From contig MEHQ01000456.1 in assembly GCA_008828725.1 (NCBI GenBank), positions 172,265 through 236,264 of the forward strand: a DNA stretch of 64,000 nucleotides. Reading direction: 5' to 3'. The DNA comes from Saccharina japonica. Its lineage: Eukaryota; Sar; Phaeophyceae; Laminariales; Laminariaceae. The translations under genes and the position numbers were made by a program. Below are positions 25,653-35,743 of this stretch, in pieces (the stretch's first letter is position 1; every line of letters begins with the position of its first letter). The notes under the pieces were generated by a model, which saw only the letters and a program-made list of their open reading frames with translations, was not told the origin of the DNA and made no database searches.

Positions 25653-25844
25653 AAGTGGGTAATTGTTTTTATTATACGTATGATATCAATATATTACGCA
25701 TATATGAACGTCCTCATCACTCGTTGAATAACCAGGAGAGGATATTGATAGTTACGACATACCTGGTAATATATATTCACACATGTGTCAGAAAATTGGA
25801 ATACAGGAGTGAAACCAGCAGTGTGTACTCGGCAGTCTCGGCAC

Positions 25845-25845
<1 letters not shown>
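25653..25845. other. Spacer
   Basis: AT-rich sequence between two retroposon copies. Nothing recognisable. Confidence 0.3.
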
Positions 25846-25878
<33 letters not shown>

Positions 25879-26095
25879 AGTTGTTGTCTTCACATTAAAC
25901 TCGTTATTTCTACGTACCCAACCACATCATCAGTACACCCAGTGCCTGTCCTGATTCCTAGTCCTAGAGAGATACAAATTCTGTGGTCACAGACTGTGAG
26001 ACAGAGAAACCCCAACACATATTAAACGCAAATTCAACAACAACAACAACAACAATGGGTAAAGCAAGTGAGATGCGTAACATACCGGGTACGCA
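25846..26095 (-). mobile_element. Short (AAC)n-tailed SINE (family S2), copy 1
   Basis: Read on the - strand it ends TTTAATGTGAAGAC followed by imperfect (AAC)n at about 25846-25888. That tail is identical to family L, but the body is unrelated (CTAGGACTAGGAATCAGGAC, CACTGGGTGTACTGATG). It matches 30225-30480 and 33605-33850. Confidence 0.7.
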
Positions 26096-26617
26096 GTCGC
26101 ATCTTATTACTTGGTTTTCGAATTATGAATACGTACTTTCTTCATTTGCTTGTTTGCCTCCCATCATATACAGCAGTATACGTTCCATTCATCGCATCAC
26201 GGTATCGGACTTTCAGGTGATTCCGATAATATCCGATAGATCTCGGGTTGTTTATCGACTATCGGGGTTTTACGTTTTGTGCGTCTTGTATCGTAATTGA
26301 TATGTTCATTGCTTCTTTTGTTGTTTGGCGATCCGACCCGATCCGATCCTATCTGTGTGGTTATATATCGGATCATGTGTCGGTTATCGAAGTCGCAGGC
26401 TTGTATGGTGTCGGAATCACTCTCCGATTTTGTTGCGCCAACCTCCACAACACAGAGCAGCGACGCAATCTCCCACTCACTGCGCCCATCCCGTCCATCA
26501 CTCACTCGCTGCGTTCGAGCTTCCACACAACAACAAAAGCACACAGGACAACAACGTAAAATACTGCTTATTGCGCTCGCTTGTAGCAGAAAGGGTCTAC
26601 TTACCTGAGGAGCAGAC

Positions 26618-26738
26618 ATGTCTAATCGCCAGTGCACGGTCACCCACGCATCCGAGAACCGGGACGAGCCTAACTTCAAAATCGTGGATTCTCCGGTCCC
26701 TACTGAGGTTGCAGCCGACGAGGTCCTCCTCAAATCTG
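26618..26738 (+). CDS. Stranded first exon resembling a medium-chain NADP-dependent oxidoreductase
   Basis: ATG at 26618 opens a frame that reaches a good donor, TCTG|GTGAGTG, at 26738/26739. The 40 residues begin MSNRQ, followed by NFKIVDSPVP and DEVLLKS. This pattern fits the N-terminus of the 2-alkenal reductase / leukotriene B4 12-hydroxydehydrogenase-like branch of the MDR superfamily (NRQ...NF.l...pvP....EVLV.n), whose members reduce activated double bonds with NADPH. The next expected motif (LSLDPYMR) is not found downstream. A tRNA-derived SINE starts at 26905 and further repeats follow. It is either a gene with a very long first intron leaving the window's recognisable part, or a 5' fragment stranded by rearrangement. 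The family assignment rests on one short exon. Confidence 0.4.
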
Positions 26739-26904
26739 GTGAGTGCGTTGTGCGAGCAGCGACCATGAATTCATTTTACGTATATCATATATGTGTTGCT
26801 CTGTCTCACAGCGGTCTGTGGCCACATAGCAACTCGTGTCTCTCTACGTAGGGTATAAGGAACCAGGACGGACACTGAACGTGCTGGTGGTTTCGTGTGG
26901 TGTA

Positions 26905-27262
26905 GCCGGTCGCCCCGGTAGAGTAGTGGTCAGCTTTTCAAAGGCTACTATCATTGGTACCCGAGTTCAAATCCCACTGTGATGAGAGATTTGGACTCTA
27001 TTTGAAAACAATAGAGTAATCAATTGCCGAGAGCGCCTTCTTTGTGGCGTGGGTAGGCGGAATCCGACGCAAGTGGACGAGGGAAGAAAGTGCTGAAAAA
27101 GTGCTGAAACCGTCTTGCGATAAAAATGCAAGGCAAGAACGTCAGTGGGAGAGGAGGAAGAAGAAGAGCCTACGTTTTGACCCCGGGTCTGAGTTACGAC
27201 CAGGAAGCAGAGAGCAAGGAAGGGCGCGAAGACAATAAATGGGATAGACAAAAAACAAAAAA
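26905..27262 (+). mobile_element. tRNA-derived SINE, most complete copy
   Basis: The head CGCCCCGGTAGAGTAGTGG carries a good A box. GAGTTCAAATCCC (about 26964-26976) is the B box. The body includes TGTGGCGTGGGTAGGCGGAA, shared with 3710, and GACCCCGGGTCTGAGTTACG, shared with 3500, 6890 and 31325. It ends in AAATGGGATAGACAAAAAAC. Confidence 0.75.
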
Positions 27263-27758
27263 CAACCACAACCACAACAAAGTTGGTTGAAAAACACGTG
27301 TTTTCTTAATTTTGAAGGCAAACACACCCGCCACGCTATCTGCAACGCGCTTCAGTTTCGCAGAGGGGTGCGATCGTCTTTCGGTGCTTGTCTTTTTTGA
27401 AGACGGAGATAATGCCAAACAAACATCGACCCATAACATATGTCCGGCCAAGCAGGGCCAAGCGCGAAAGCAGGCACAGATGGTTTCAGATAAGATATAT
27501 ACACGCGCACAAATATATCCTGGTTTACAATATCAACCTTGATTTATGTTGAAGAAAACACGAACGCTGGAAACCAGTCGCCCCTACCCCTGTGATGGGC
27601 GAAACTAAAACGCCGTTTTCTGATAAGGTATGAGTACCAGGTGGCAAACACCGTACTACACTACTCATGCACGAGTATCCTCATACTCGAAGTATATATT
27701 AGATGTACCAGCGGTATGATACGTACATCTGCCTGCGAAGACTACGTATAGTATACAG
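27263..27758. other. No gene seen
   Basis: AT-leaning sequence without recognisable structure. Confidence 0.3.
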
Positions 27759-27760
27759 TA

Positions 27761-27932
27761 CAGGACACCTATTAATAAGAAACAGGCTAACAGGAAAGCC
27801 AGGCTGAGATTTAGAGGAAACTAATAAATTCAAGACTCGTTACATTGAAATTAGTGCAGAATGCACCCTCTCTCAAATAAGGAATCCAGTCTGGACCAGA
27901 TTTCCTCTTTCTTACTATTAATAGGTGTCCTG
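27761..27932. mobile_element. Tc1/mariner-like MITE, copy 1 (172 bp)
   Basis: CAGGACACCTATTAATA at the left end is inverted at the right end as TATTAATAGGTGTCCTG. TA dinucleotides lie on both sides (27759-27760 and 27933-27934). The centre shares AAATTAGTGCAGAA.GCACTCTCTC with copies at 46336-46517 and 59330-59456. It is too short to encode anything. Confidence 0.75.
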
Positions 27933-27934
27933 TA

Positions 27935-29050
27935 CTACTACTGTACACACGTATAATACCTGTATTTCACTGGCGCGTTTACCGGTTTTCGTTGCACAAA
28001 TCGTGCGAAATAAAGAAGTATACCAAATTTACGATTTTTTGCTTGTTTCGCGTGTTTTTGATATTTGTTTTTTTATTTAATCCCGAGAGGCCGTCGACAC
28101 TAAACCATACCCCTACATCTAACTATAACCCCAGTACCCCAGTCCTACTCGTAATAGTGTAGCAAGGTCAAGGCTCGACCCGTGCGCGGCTTCCGCGCGC
28201 GTTTTGGACAATCTACAAAAAATGTTCGGACCACCACAAAAACCGTTAATAACTATTTGGTACTCGTACTTCATCTGGTACGATTTGTGGGCCAAGAACA
28301 CGGCAACGGCTTCTACTGGTGACACATTCGAGGCTGGTTTCGGTTGCTTCCGGTCGTCACGTTGGCCTTCTACCGCACTTTGCGCTGTGGGTGTTGTCCT
28401 CAGTGGCTTTGTGGGCCCAGCACGGCGCGTGGTCGCTGCTGTGTACGGCGGCAGTTGTCTACCGCCCCACCCTCCCCCGGCGGTGCGTGCCTCTGTTTTG
28501 TTCACGCCCCCAATAGTCGGCATCCCGACTGCCACGCACCTCGTGTCTCATGGAAATTGAGTTTTTGTTTTTCAAGATCTGTTGTGTGTGTCGGTTTGTT
28601 GTTTGTTGGGTATGTTGAATGTTGAAGGCGAAACACACAGCAGTACTGATTTAAACCCTGGTACATCATCACGTATATATACGTATTATATAAAAATACA
28701 AAATTCGAAATAAAACAAATTACATTTCATACCAGTCGTGGACAAAGCGTGACAGCAGTAGATCTTCCTAAGGTAGCTATTTAGGCACTCTGGTTGACCA
28801 AGGGTATACCTTACGCGGCGCAATCGACTTGGAGTCTTTCTCAGCCACAGGATCCCGAGCAAACCAAGAGTCTTTCCAAGCTCACCATCCACGCCGACCG
28901 AGTCAACCTAGAGTCTTACAAAGCACAGGACCCCAGCACTGACCACTGGTATAGGGTTCGGGTTAGGGTTCGGGTCGGAGGGTCGGCTTTAGGCGTCAAG
29001 CACAAAACCCCCGTAAATATCTACTATCAAGGTCTGTCCACCCCTCTTTC
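27935..29050. other. No gene confidently seen
   Basis: Frames at 28119-28535 (-) and 28204-28560 (+) overlap and have no domain. TAGGGTTCGGGTTAGGGTTCGGG at about 28953-28975 resembles a short interstitial telomere-like stretch. Confidence 0.3.
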
Positions 29051-29059
29051 GTACATTCA

Positions 29060-29185
29060 CGGTCGTCCCGGTGGTCTAGCGGGTAACCACGAAGAGGTCG
29101 AGGCTCCGACGTATGGAGATTGGAGATTTTTATTTTTTCTCAAACGAGACCAACAACTCTGTTGTTGTCGAGCGCGCCTACTATT
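29060..29185 (+). repeat. tRNA-like SINE head, second type
   Basis: GTCCCGGTGGTCTAGCGGGTAA has an A-box form, and GAGGTCGAGGCTCC about 20 bases later is a loose B box. Downstream, TTTTTTCTCAAACGAGACC and TGTCGAGCGCGCC resemble the SINE at 26985-27045 in diverged form. Confidence 0.45.
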
Positions 29186-29399
29186 TACATTTTTTTGTTA
29201 AACACAGCTAGCTGTGAGATCGTGGATTTTGTCCAAACTCATCTCTGACCTTGGGAATTATGAACGCTTGATCTGCTCAAGCTTGTAAGCGTTTCGTTTC
29301 GAATAGTACCTGACCTTCTCAGGGGTATATTCTCTCTCATCAATAATAGATTATTTCAACCTCTAAATTCTTCCGTCTCAACAAAACACAGCTTGTTTG

Positions 29400-29565
29400 T
29401 CGTTCTGTTCCAGAATGTCCTCACAAGCCTCCCCTTTGCTTGCTGGGTGTAATACTTCGATCGCGCGCACTTACGGGTTGTATATGTCATCATGCAGAGT
29501 TTACATCCCGTATGAGGTTGCCACAATCTGAGGCTGCAGAATTCAGGAAGCGTGTGGAAGATTGA
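29400..29565 (-). repeat. Dispersed repeat family D, copy 1
   Basis: The reverse complement contains CTTCCTGAATTCTGCAG, CCTCATACGGGATGTA, ACAACCCGTAAGTGCGCGCG and GTATTACACCCAGC, all matched in order at 59690-59800. Confidence 0.6.
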
Positions 29566-30220
29566 ACGAAGGAAATCTGGAGTTTGTGGAGAGGTACTGA
29601 ATCGTTGACGTGATTGATAGGGGATGGGGAATAGGGTCATCATGTTGGGTGGTTGCAGTGAGTGGTTGCACTGGAAGTGGAGAGGGGGCTGGGAAGGATT
29701 GAGATAGAAAGGAAGAGTACCAAATAGTACTGGGCTCTACTCGTGGGTGTGGGCAAGCAGGGGTCTGGCACTGGGTGGGAGTTCGGCGAGTTGAAACAAG
29801 AACATCTATAACGGTTGAGGAGTTCACAGATATGGAGAGACTGTTTTAAGGTGGGGTTAAAGTACGGTAGGGTTTACAGGAGAAAGTGGCAGTCTATATC
29901 GGGTGTGTTTTATATGTGCTATAGATTAAGTGTGGATATGATCCAGCACTTGTTAATAATAATTCCAGATTCATGAACAAAACAAAGTGTCTATTTGTAG
30001 GGGGGGGGGGTAAAATTATAAGATGAAATATAAATTAAATAGTCTGAACAAACATACTTATACTACAAAGGGAAACATTCGCCGTCGGCCCACGCCGCCG
30101 ACGAAGCTAACGAAGGAGGACGAAACTTCACAACACGCAAACGAAACTTCAGTGCTGGCAAAAAGGATATAACACAGCAGTAGTGGATTTTGACAAAAAC
30201 TGCATTATGACATGTACAGC
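29566..30220. other. No gene seen
   Basis: Unrecognised AT-rich sequence with a poly-G run at 30000-30010. Confidence 0.3.
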
Positions 30221-30224
30221 GGGC

Positions 30225-30480
30225 GGCGGACGTTGTTTTTTTGTTGTCTTCACATTAAACGCGTTCTTTCTACTCAACCACATCAGTACACCCAGTGCCT
30301 GTCCTGATTCCCCCAGTCCTAGAGAGATACCTGGTACAAATTATGTGGTCACAGACTGTCTGTGAAACAGGGAAAAACCCAAAAAAATAAACACAATTTA
30401 ATGGGTAAAGCAAGTGAGATGCGTAACGTACCGGGTACGAGAACACAGCCACACGAGCCGAACCAAAAAATGAGAACAAA
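30225..30480 (-). mobile_element. Family S2 SINE, copy 2
   Basis: Same body and same TTTAATGTGAAGACAAC end as 25846-26095 and 33605-33850. Only a very short AAC tail remains. Confidence 0.65.
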
Positions 30481-31225
30481 AGACAAATAAAAAACAAATA
30501 CTGAAATAACACAGAATACAAATGACGCAGGGAGACAGAAGCGCCCCTAGAAGAAAAGCACACGTGCCCAAGAGGAACAGATAACTGCTGCACGGGCGAG
30601 GCAACACGAAAAAGAGGGAGACACCGGCATAGGGTGAAAACAAAGGGAGAAACAAGGCAAAAAAAAGCAAGAAAGAAGACACGAGAGAGGAAAAGAGAAA
30701 AATCGTTTTCAAGGCAAGCTCAAGGCGATGGTAACAACAAGTTCCCGTCTCTTCTATAAAAAACTGATACGGGGACCATGTCACACCTTCTGCCATCTCA
30801 TTCCCACTCTAAAACAAAAACGGTGTCAAGAGCCGGTACTACCTCTGCCACGCCCCCCCCAGTGAACACATCAACAGGAAACAAATAATAGAATTCAAGG
30901 ACTAGTCGAGCTGATATCTGGCCACACGATCTACCATTTCGTTCCTGCATTCGTCGACAGCTGTATCAGTAGGCGCCGCCCAGCGTGAGAGAGGTATAGG
31001 GCAAAAAAGGGAAATACGTAGCCACGGTTCGCCGATTCGACCCTCGGACGCCTGAGAGCGATTGGTGACGAAACGACACAAGATAACCATACTAATAGAC
31101 CGTAATCATATTAATAGACCGTTTCGGACGCCTGAGAGAGATTTGTGACGAAACGACACCAGAAAATCATATTAATAGATATACATAGTGTTCCGACGAG
31201 TTGACGTGATAGAGATGTATACTAC
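30481..31225. other. No gene confidently seen
   Basis: A hydrophobic - strand frame (30398-30796) arises from purine-rich AAGAAAAG-type sequence and overlaps the S2 repeat. About 30-bp near-duplicates with GGACGCCTGAGAG occur at 31045 and 31118. Confidence 0.3.
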
Positions 31226-31425
31226 TATTAATAATTTAACGAGAGTCGACGAGGCACGAAGGTGCTGAAAGTTTATCGCGATAGAAATCAAAGGACGTAC
31301 CGTAGAGGAGGAGAGCCTGCTTATTGAACCCGAATCTGAGTTACGACTAAACAGCCGGAGAGAACCAGAAGGGCGAAGATGATCATCGGGTAGAGAAAAA
31401 AATAGGATACGTATAATAATAACTG
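31226..31425 (+). repeat. SINE body fragment
   Basis: GAACCCGAATCTGAGTTACG with flanking GGAGAGCCTGCTT and GGGCGAAGA matches the bodies at 3490 and 27170. No head is present. Confidence 0.5.
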
Positions 31426-31440
31426 AATAAATATACGCAT

Positions 31441-31689
31441 GTCGATGTTTATAATGCTGTGCCTAACACAGACCGTTCAGGATAGATTCGGGTAATTCTC
31501 AATGGACATGATGGCTTTGGTTGGCTGTTCTTTTTCACGGTGTGCCCGCGGTCTGTCATTCTGGCAGCACTTCAGACAGCAGCTGCGTGCTCCATCTTGT
31601 TCCCACGCCTACCGTGTGTTTTTGTACAGACAGCACTTCAGACAGTAGTTACGCTGTAGTCGGCAAATTCGTTGGTAAAGAGTGGGAGG
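31441..31689 (+). mobile_element. Family L retroposon, truncated copy ending at an N
   Basis: Begins at GTCGATGTTTATAATGCTG and follows the family L consensus to AAGAGTGGGAGG. A single N at 31690 marks an assembly join, after which sequence is unrelated. In the intact copies the poly-G run lies exactly here, so the join is probably a mis-bridged homopolymer. Confidence 0.7.
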
Positions 31690-31690
31690 N

Positions 31691-32010
31691 CGCTTCGGCC
31701 CTTTGCCACCTCGCCATGAAATGGTCCGCCGCCTCAACGAACCCCCCATACCACACCCCACTCTTCTTAGCCGCCTTCTGCCATAATGATAGTAACGTCT
31801 CTGCTCCGAACAGTGAAGGGGAGCTTTCTGTGGAGCCCTCTGTCGCTCGAAAACCCCTGATGTCATCTGCTAGACATTGGGCCCAGTTATTTTCTGGTCG
31901 GCCATGTCCCGGTCGGCGAGGTCCCGGGTTCGTCCCACCGACGATCGTCCCAAACATCACCCGCCGCGTTTTGGTCAGCGCTCCATTTGGTCTGTCCGCA
32001 CTGTTGCTCT
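31691..32010 (-). pseudogene. LINE ORF2 C-terminal fragment
   Basis: The - strand frame reads, in order, RRVMFGTIVGGTNP, GRPENNWAQCLADDI, RATEGSTESSPSLFG and KKSGVWYGGFVEAADHF. The R..LFG...G..P..GRP..NW..CL.DD pattern is the usual tail following the reverse transcriptase in non-LTR retrotransposons. The RT domain itself is absent and the 3' side runs into the N at 31690. It is therefore a broken remnant, with no activity to infer. It shows that a LINE lineage capable of mobilising the (AAC)n families has existed in this genome. Confidence 0.6.
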
Positions 32011-32011
32011 C

Positions 32012-33386
32012 TCTTGTTGTTGTTGTTGTTGTTGTTTTCTTCACATTAAACTCGTTTCAGTTGCTAATCCCTATAGTCTGATCTAGCAAGATCACGGCCC
32101 GTGGTCACAAAAGTGCTAGAGCCATCAGAGAATCCTAAAGAACACGTACACTTAGCAGGGAAAGGATACACAAGTCCGAAGAGGTACACCTAAAATCCCT
32201 ACAGCATGTTATGCGTGTCCAAAACTGAACTACACGCCCGCAATCTCCATTCGACTACAGCAGCATCGTCCCCCTCCCCCCCCCTCCCACTCTTTACCAA
32301 TGAATTTGCCGACTACAGCGTAACTACTGTCTGAAGTGCTGTCTGTACAAAAACAAACGGTAGGCGTGGGAACAAGATGGAGCACGCAGCTGCTGTCTGA
32401 CGTGCTGCCAGAATGACAGTCCGCGGGCACAAAGTGAAAAAGAACAGCCAACCAAAGCCATCATGTCCATTGACAATTACCCGAATCTATCCTGAACGGT
32501 CTGTGTTAGGCACAGCATTATAAACATCGACACTGATTAGGAATCGTTCCACATTGAAGGGGTCTTCCACGATCAGGCACACAATGAAGGCACCCGGGGT
32601 GTCCGCGCCATCTCTGCCGCGTCTCTCTACAAAACCAGTGACGTCATCCACACCGACCCAACAACAACATTCGGGGGAAAAAGCGAAGAATTTGTCAACA
32701 GAAAACAGAAAAACAATAATGTTCGTCCGTCACGGGTCGATGTCGTCCGTGCTCCGGATCGCTTCTCCTGTGCGCTGCTGTGCTGCTGCGCCGGCGCGCT
32801 GCTGTGCTGCTGCTCAGGCGCGCCGCTCCGGTGCCGCTCGGCCAGTCCTAGCACGACCACACTCGACCCGCTCCGTCCGTACACGCTCTCGTTGCTGTCC
32901 TTCCCAGTCGGCTCCTCGCTTTCTCTCTCGTTGCACGCAGGGTGCTTGGTCTGAAAAATAAAAATTCTCGCGCTGAAGGGATTGACCAGTCCAACAACAG
33001 CTCGTCGCCACACGCTCCCTCCTCCTTTGATGGCGAAGCCATGTGACTGAGACAGTACAGCTCCCTCTAGCAAACATACCTAGGGCTGTGTACGTAGTGT
33101 CCGTCCACCTTTCTGATGGCGTCTGCCTCTGCGCACAAAAGTGAGATGGACATTGCTGTCTACACCGACGGCCAAAAAGGCCCGTGCATCTGGACTTTTG
33201 CGCCTGACGCACCAGTGCCGATCCAACTCTACCGCTGCACACGCTTCGCGGCGGGTGCGCAGCAGCAAGAAGGTATCGGTCCGCTTGAGGGTGAGTCTAG
33301 CCTTGCTCGCTAGAAAGACCCCCCCCCTCGCTATGGGCCATGCCAAAGCAAAACCTTGCCGAGGCAGCGAGGGGAAAAAGGGCGTC
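32012..33386 (-). mobile_element. Family L retroposon, full-length copy
   Basis: Very similar to 24286-25652 over its whole length, including the GCTGCTG-rich stretch at 32774-32815. The AAC tail (as GTT) lies at about 32016-32035. It ends at GGGGAAAAAGGGCGT. It lies in inverted orientation to the truncated copy at 31441-31689. Confidence 0.75.
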
Positions 33387-33604
33387 GTTTGCGGATGGTC
33401 GTCTGTATAGTGATATATATATTACCTGCGTACCCGTACCCGGAAGTTATTTAAGTTCTTCAAGGGTCGGCAGAGCCCGAGTTCGAACCATTGGGACTCA
33501 ACTGTTGACTCGCGAGTCCAGTGACAGCAGTATGCACATTCTTACCCGCACCCGGAAGTTCTGTACGACGTTGAAACCCGCACCTTGAGGTTCTGCAAGT
33601 TCCC

Positions 33605-33850
33605 ACAATACCCTGTGTGTGTTGTCTTCACATCAAACCCGTTCTTTCTACTCAACCACATCAGTACACCCAGTGCCTGTCCTGATTCCTAATCCTAGAG
33701 AGATACAAATTATGTGGTCACAGACTGTGAAACAGAGAAAAACCAAACAAAATAAACGCGGTTGAACGGGTAAAGCAAGTGAGATGCTAACGTACCGGGT
33801 ACGAGAACACAACGACACGAGCCAAACAAAAAAATAGCACCAAAAGACAA
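33605..33850 (-). mobile_element. Family S2 SINE, copy 3
   Basis: Shares GTGTTGTCTTCACATCAAAC at the tail end, TACACCCAGTGCCTGTCCTG, and CGGGTAAAGCAAGTGAGATG at the other end with the copies at 25846 and 30225. Confidence 0.65.
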
Positions 33851-34778
33851 TAAAAAAAACGTATGAATATATGAATACAGCTTCCTAGTCGGGCCTTAAA
33901 AATAAAACAGAGGCTGTAGGCGGCGTGCAGGTCACGATGCACGCCGTCGCTCTCAGCTTACTCTCCTCGGTACTTGTCAGCCGGGTGTTCTGTTGGATGT
34001 CGCGTTATTCCGACCTCATTCACATTTCGAGAACATACGTAACATACGCGGTTTCACCCGATAGAACGTAAAGCCGTATTTCCACTTCACATCGGAAAAA
34101 AATCGATTCGGTTCATAAGGGCCCATCTTAACGAAGACAGCAAAAATTCAATTTGGAAAATAAAATCCTATTTGAAGTGATTTCGCAAAAAAAAAAATGG
34201 TTTCGTCCATTATGGGGAATAGTGAATTGCTCGTTCAAATATTTATGAAATCGAAAAAACGCAGCATGCGTCACAGCGCCCAGGTGAAAAAAATCGACGA
34301 GAGGAGACGAGAGGGAAAGCATGCGTCGACGCGTGCGCGCCGCCGCCAGCATACTTTTGCTTTTGACCGCCCAGGCTAGGAAGCTATCGCTCTCAGAGGT
34401 CTCCTGGGTGGGCGTAGGGATCCCTGGAACGCCACGGGCGAGACAGGGGCGGCGATGGTGTTATCGAAGTCTTGAGCGTATCATGCTGTTTTTGGGTCGA
34501 TCGCTCGGTTTTTTATCGGGTTGAAGCATCGAGCTGCTTGAAAAGTTGGGATTGCGACCGCCATGATTGGTTTTGAGGCGCCACCGCCGGGGTACGCTGT
34601 GCTATGGTCTATAGGCGTGGGCGCGGCTGTTGTCCCGGTGGCCTCGGGTTGTGGTTCACGTGTTGTCGCCTCGGTCGTGGTCATCGATGCCACCAAGAAA
34701 TGACGAGATTGTACCGGGGGCGTTTGCCCACCGTGGACATGCCGGTCCAAGTCGGGCCAACTCCTCAATTTGATTTGA
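33851..34778. other. Left flank of the large transposon; no firm gene
   Basis: A - strand frame at 34481-34768 contains a Thr/Pro/Ala-rich stretch starting MTTTEATTREPQPEATG and ending in AIPTFQAARCFNP. Its composition is protein-like but no family is recognised, and it would be cut by the large element's insertion point only on its 5' side. Nothing else stands out. Confidence 0.3.
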
Positions 34779-34780
34779 AT

Positions 34781-35725
34781 AGACCACTTGCCATAACGAA
34801 ATTAAAAAAAAAAAACAGCGTTGGGGGGGGGGCTGATTTTGATAGGATTCCGGTGTTGAAAGTGGTTGTTCCTTGTGTTTTTTTTTCTTTTTCTTTTTTT
34901 TTGTTTCAAGTTGACCAAAAGTTCTCTCGGACGGCCCCTGCTTCGCCTAAAAAAACACTCCTGGCCAGCACTGTGTGTTTCAAGTGGTCCAGACCTTCAG
35001 AGAGTCACTACCTGCACTCTCGCCAGGCCACAGCCGCGAACTCGCCGCCACCACCCTACAGCTGCCATCCTCGCGTTTCGTTGGAACCTGACTTGCTGCT
35101 GTATCGCGTGCTAGGGCTGGAAACGCATGATAATAGTGTACAGCTGCTGTAGCAGTATCGATTACGTACACGTCGAACCCAGCGCCACAGGGCGCGCGGA
35201 AACAGCAACGTCGTTGGGCCGGAGGTCACACTCTACACCAACAGTGCGTGGGACCTTCGGGGCTGGCGTGATCCGTCTGAGACTGCCTACCTCCACAACA
35301 CGAGCACACCGGCGGACGGAACGGAGAGGAGAGTATTTTACTTGTTTGAGACGCCCACGCTACGTAGAAACACACAGGAAGGTGGAGCTTGCAGACCATC
35401 TCCCATCACGATAAGCTGCGGCCATCAACACACAACCGCGCAGCATAGCCCACAAACTCTCCAGGGGCACACACCTGTGTGTTGTCAGCGTGCGTAGCCG
35501 TTGAAGAGGCTCTCAAGCACTACAGGGTTAGATGTCTCCTGGCAAGCTTCCGACACAAGCAGCAAATAAACGAACCCGACGGATGGTGTTGGCATCAAAA
35601 CCCCCTTCAGCAAAACATCCAGATCCAGCATCGTGGAAAACCTTCTATATTTTTTAAAAAAAGGTCGCAAAAAAAAAGCACCACCAAGTTGCACACCACG
35701 AGAGGCAACCCGCGGTCAGCAGTAC
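34781..35725. repeat. Left terminal inverted repeat
   Basis: Ends 18 bp before the transposase ATG. Contains a poly-A run, a poly-G run near 34823 and a long pyrimidine tract at 34878-34905. It carries identical open frames to the right TIR (for example 35127-35414 against 57449-57736). It probably supplies the promoter and 5' leader of the transposase gene. Confidence 0.9.
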
Positions 35726-35743
35726 AACATATTTTCTGACCCA

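Noticed and set aside
28953..28978. Telomere
   Set aside because: Only a few TTAGGG/TTCGGG units, and unrelated sequence continues on both sides.
30398..30796. Hydrophobic - strand frame that looks like a multi-pass membrane protein
   Set aside because: It comes from purine-rich AAGAAAAG-type sequence and runs into the S2 SINE. No domain or splice support.
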